Positions 60,216-64,000 of a stretch of 64,000 bases of DNA are shown in pieces. The position numbers and the translations under genes were made by a program. Origin of the DNA: Cordia subcordata (taxonomy: Eukaryota > Streptophyta > Magnoliopsida > Boraginales > Cordiaceae). The DNA lies in the NCBI GenBank assembly GCA_028554755.1, contig JAPTOF010000019.1, positions 3,358,001 through 3,422,000 of the forward strand, read 5' to 3'. Position 1 is the first letter of the stretch. Each line of letters begins with the position of its first letter. The notes under the pieces were generated by a model, which saw only the letters and a program-made list of their open reading frames with translations, searched no databases and had not been told where the DNA came from.

Positions 60216-61732
60216 TACGAGTAGGAAAAAAAAAGATATAAATATCTGCGTGGTTTGTTTGATTCAGATATATAGTTTATTTCATATTTTGAGACACACG
60301 GTCTCGTGTAAATAAGTTAATAATTCAATTTTGTCATAATAAATTGATCAAAGACTAGTTCTAAATATTTAACAAAATTATTGTTCAAATATATATCTTT
60401 TACATTAAAAATCTCAAATTTTTAAATTTCTTGTCCTGCATTGACTAATTGATACTTGGGATGAAATCTCAATAATTCTTAATATAGTATCATATTTAGT
60501 TTTTGACCCAATTTTTCGTGTCATCCATGTGCCACCCATCTCTGGTGGTTTAACTTCAATTTCTCGCATCATCCACATGCAACCTATTTTAAAATTTTTA
60601 GCTCAATTTTCATAACTTGATTTTCACTTTTGGTTCTTATCGTGAATAACACAAAGAAGAGTATTGAAATATATGTATATTTGAAATTTGATCTCAATTC
60701 ACAATTCTTGTCATAGATCTTAATTTGGTAAAATATATATTTTCTACATGAACAAGCTCAGGTCAACACCAAACTAACTCTTTGAGTCTTATGTATCATC
60801 ACAATTTAATCCATATGGGAATGCAAACCACAAGTTCTTTTCGTAATTTACTGAAGTTACATGTTAGATCACGTGTCAACGTAATATTTTTTATATTTAT
60901 GAGAATATGACGAAAGTAATTAAATGTTCAACGTATTACTTCTCATATTTATGAGAATGTGACTAAAGTAATTAAATGTTCAATGATGCTTAGCTGGCTA
61001 CCACTGCCATGCGCGCGTGAGATGACAGATGAGATCGAACGATATAACAGGTTTTTCTTAAATACCATTAATATAATTGCTTCCACGATTTGGTACAATG
61101 AGAAAATGAGAATTAGCCATTTCGATAATATACAGTGTCAACACCTCACGTGTGAGCACGTACCTTTGGGATTTTTGCGCCACCATTTTCTCAATGTTTT
61201 CTGATCCTCGTAATCTCGAGGTGTTATAACTTCAGACAAGACTTGTAGGACTCGTTCGAATTATTATTTTTGGTTTTTAAAAAAGTTAATCCAGATGAAT
61301 TCATAACTAAGTATTGTACAGTAATACGTGATTTTTCTTAGCTGTTTGTGAATATATCATGATATTGATTGATGATGAAATTTGTACAGTCATTTATTTT
61401 TTTTAATATTTAATTGAGATCTTCTCATGTTCTACATATTAAATTTGTCCTAGATTCTATGATGTGATAAAGTTATTCAACATGAGGACCATTATGCAAA
61501 TAGAGCCCCTAAAATGTTTGCCGTCTGATCCGAGTCCCACTATTGGTTTAATAACCAGCGCAAGTCTCATTTTGATCTGGATAATCTCATATAAAAAGAA
61601 AGCAATGAGAAAACCTCCTAAAAGTGCATAGCATACTTGAAGTCTAAAGGAGTAATCTGCATATTTAGCAAATTATTTTGAATATGTGTTTCTTTTGTGC
61701 AATTTTGAATAGAGTAAAATGCATCAAATCTC
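60216..61732. other. Intergenic, no gene seen
   Basis: AT-rich DNA. The motif AATATGACGAAAGTAATTAAAT and a close copy at 60956 form an imperfect local repeat (60900-60985). No domain-bearing frame is present. Confidence 0.55.
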
Positions 61733-61950
61733 CTTGTAGTCTATTATATGTGTACAACACTCCCTTGTGATGCACCATTATGATTAATGAAAGTTCCACG
61801 CACACCCCTTTACTGTTTATACTCCCTAACGGTGTTAAAATTTACAACAAAAAAATATATTAATAGCCTTACCTTACTCTTTTAAATTTCTTTTTTTTTT
61901 GGTCAAACAAGTCCCTAACAATTAACAAAAACGAAAAATTCTCAAATATA
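61733..61950. repeat. One end of the element family found at 30.6-31.6 kb
   Basis: AGTAAAATGCATC, TACAACACTCCCTT, CCCTAACGGTGTTAAA and TTTTTTTGGTCAAA follow the same order and spacing as 30608-30830. The matching right end is not found before the gypsy LTR at 62313, so this copy is partial. Confidence 0.6.
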
Positions 61951-62312
61951 TTAATCAACTTACCCCACTCTTTCAACTACGTTTTCAAGTTTTAATTCAT
62001 CATCATTAAATGACCAAAAAAAATCGACATCATTAATTTTTTTGTTATATTTTGAATTGTGGATGAAACGCTGATCAGGGCAATGCACTTTTAAATATTG
62101 GAGATAATTAGCATAAGAAAAGGTGCAACAGATAGGCTTAGTTACTCAAGTTATTCTCCTTTTTCGCAGGTCATACATTTTTTTTCAATTATTTTTATAA
62201 CGACAAACCACCTACGCCCAACCCCGATCTCCCGCCGCCATGAGATTTGGATCCAATACCTCACACCTAAGCTGAAGTAATATTAACCGTTTGAGTTACC
62301 CCCAAACCCTGG

Positions 62313-62700
62313 TGATGCAGCCCAGAATTTTATATTTTTAGTTAATCATTAAAATTAGTTAGGGTTTAGGATTTATTAATTGTTATTGAGTCCTAGTTAT
62401 ATTAGGATTAGTTTATTACCTATTTTGTTATGGAAAGGGTTGGTAGAAGTTTTAGTTTCTTAATTAGTTGGTAGAAGTTTTAGTTTCCTAATTAGTTTTC
62501 TATTTAGTTTTGGATTACTGGCCTATATATAAGGGTGAAAGTTTTTATTGTTACATAACTTTTCAAAATTATTGAATAATATTTATTTCTCTCTCCTAGG
62601 GTTTATTATCTTAGGGATTTCTTGGCTAATTTCAGCCTTGAAATTAAGCTCCTGATTCTTCGACTTTCTTGTTTATGTTCTCCAAATATCCGCTGCGTTA
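62313..62700 (+). repeat. 5' LTR of a Ty3/gypsy-type element
   Basis: It begins TGATGCAGCCC and contains a TATATATAAG box at 62524 and a 28-bp tandem repeat (GTAGAAGTTTTAGTTTC, twice, 62450-62503). TGGTTATCATAGC at 62703 resembles a tRNA-Met primer site with changes. The partner LTR lies outside the window, so both ends are provisional. Confidence 0.6.
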
Positions 62701-62747
62701 GTTGGTTATCATAGCAAGGTTTTTCTTCAGCTAATCTCACGTTCACA

Positions 62748-64000
62748 ATGCTTCCAAGGAGAGGAAGAGGTCGTGTTGTAGTAGCTGGAGTTCTTTCCCC
62801 TGATTAAGAACAATGAGATGGAGAAACACAAGAGTTGAAAAAACAAGTTGAAGCCTTAACTTAGCGCCTTGCGCAACTTGAGACTCCAACTTATGATGGT
62901 GATGATGATGAGTCGGAGGAAGAAATAATTGAAAACCCGTTTCATTATCGTGCACAACGACATGTGCCTTATATACGGGAAGAACGAAAGTGGGATGGAG
63001 GTTTTAAAATTGAAATCCCTGAATTCAACGGAGGAATTCAAGCAGAAGAATTTATTAATTGGTTGGCTGCAGTTAAAAGGATCTTTGATTTGAAAGATGT
63101 TCCTGAAAATAAAAAGGTGAAATTAGTAACTTTAAGATTGAGAAGGCGTGCATCTGCATGGTGGGATCAACTTAATTTAACACGCCAAAGAAGGGGAAAG
63201 CCGAAAATTTTAGATTGGTAAAAGATGAAAAAAAAGTTGCGCGAAAATTTTCTACCTTTCAATTTTGTCCAAACCATGTATCAAAGGTTGCAAAACCTTT
63301 GTCAAGGCAACCGCACTGTTAATGAATAAATAGAGGAGTTTCATCAATTAATAGCGCGTAATGACTTATCTGAGAATGAGGAACAATTTTTAGCAGGATA
63401 TATTGGTGGGCTCAAGCAAAACATTCAAGACACACTCGCTCTGCACAATTTTTGGACTATTTCATAAGAGTTTCAACGTGCATTAGTTGCAGAAAAACGG
63501 CAAAACAGGGGCAAAAATCGGGCTAGAAATAATCGTGATTTTATGACCAGATTTGTAAACCAAAATCAACAAGGTCAAGGAAGGGGTTTTGACAACCGTA
63601 AGACATAAACAGGTGCACCAAAGAGTAATTCAGCAAAGCGAACAACTAATGTAGCACCAAGTACTAGAAATCAAGATAGTGGTTCAACAAATCATTGCTA
63701 CAAGTGTGGGGATCCTAATCATAAATTTGCTAAGTATAGAAAAAATAATAGCAGAGAATGGAAGAATTTGTTGATGAAGAATGATGATCAACAAAACAAA
63801 GAAGAAGAAGAAGAAGAAGAAGAAGAAGAAAAGCCTATTTATGATGAAAGTTATGAAGATGATAAAGCTGATATAGTATTAGGAGATGTTGGTGAGTCTC
63901 TCGTGGTCCGAAAAAGCCTTATTGCTCCAAAACAAGATTCTGTAGATGATTGGCTACGCACTAACATTTTTCGCACTACTTGCACTATTGGTGGAAAAGT
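62748..64000 (+). pseudogene. Ty3/gypsy gag and start of protease, broken and cut by the window edge
   Basis: After a short RGRGR start there are several in-frame stops (near 62803, 62812, 63220 and 63328). The retrotransposon gag domain is recognisable at 62985-63220 (KIEIPEFNGGIQAEEFINWL, WWDQL) and onward. Further along come a basic segment, a zinc knuckle CYKCGDPNHKFAKY in which the last Cys is lost, and an EEEEE-rich repeat (GAA)n at 63804-63830. The protein then enters the protease linker and is cut at 64000. It is a dead copy. Confidence 0.85.

Noticed and set aside
1..64000. tRNA, rRNA or CRISPR-like arrays
   Set aside because: No tRNA-like arm pattern was recognised by eye, no rRNA was seen, and the tandem repeats present are ordinary plant satellites without spacer structure.

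Overview
This is a 64 kb piece of a flowering-plant nuclear genome. The evidence is AT-rich intergenic DNA, genes with several GT-AG introns, plant-only families, a Sirevirus-type Ty1/copia retrotransposon, a Ty3/gypsy fragment and many small DNA transposons. A RAM2-type acyltransferase suggests a plant that forms arbuscular mycorrhiza, because that gene is usually lost in non-host lineages. A miR3627-like hairpin and the protein sequences fit a eudicot. I cannot name the species.

Layout. At 1.2-3.0 kb lies a pollen-type pectate lyase gene (+). At 5.2-9.1 kb lies a GT14 beta-glucuronosyltransferase gene (+) whose 2.2 kb third intron holds a putative element with an unusual GC-rich core. The 9-22 kb stretch is gene-poor. 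It holds a miR3627-like precursor on the - strand (13.3 kb), a 1.19 kb tandem duplication (15.8-18.1 kb) and several Helitron-like ends. At 22.0-23.4 kb lies a thaumatin-like gene (-) with an apparently destroyed splice donor. At 25.2-27.2 kb lies a D6PK-type AGC kinase (+). The 27-34 kb stretch is repeats. A 9.8 kb Sirevirus-like element (34138-43929) has two LTRs and a matching AAAAC target duplication, but its genes are broken. RAM2 (+) is at 45.2-46.8 kb, a prolyl 4-hydroxylase (+) at 48.6-51.1 kb, the tapetal R2R3-MYB gene TDF1/MYB35 (+) at 51.7-53.1 kb, and an EDR2-like DUF1336 gene (-) at 54.3-58.1 kb. A Mutator-like element with long inverted ends follows at 58.6-60.2 kb. The window ends inside a decayed gypsy element (62.3-64.0 kb).

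How the genes relate. This is an ordinary plant gene neighbourhood, not an operon. Several genes act at the cell surface or wall: pectate lyase on pectin, GlcAT14 on arabinogalactan glycans, the prolyl hydroxylase on hydroxyproline-rich proteins and RAM2 on extracellular lipid. The pectate lyase subfamily and TDF1 are both linked to anther biology. As I recall, the prolyl hydroxylase-TDF1 pair is also adjacent in Arabidopsis, so it is probably an old gene block. I did not find a convincing undescribed system. The most notable items are the miRNA hairpin, the single-base lesion in the thaumatin-like gene, the repeated 16-bp palindrome in the Sirevirus, and C-to-T style stop codons in both retroelements.
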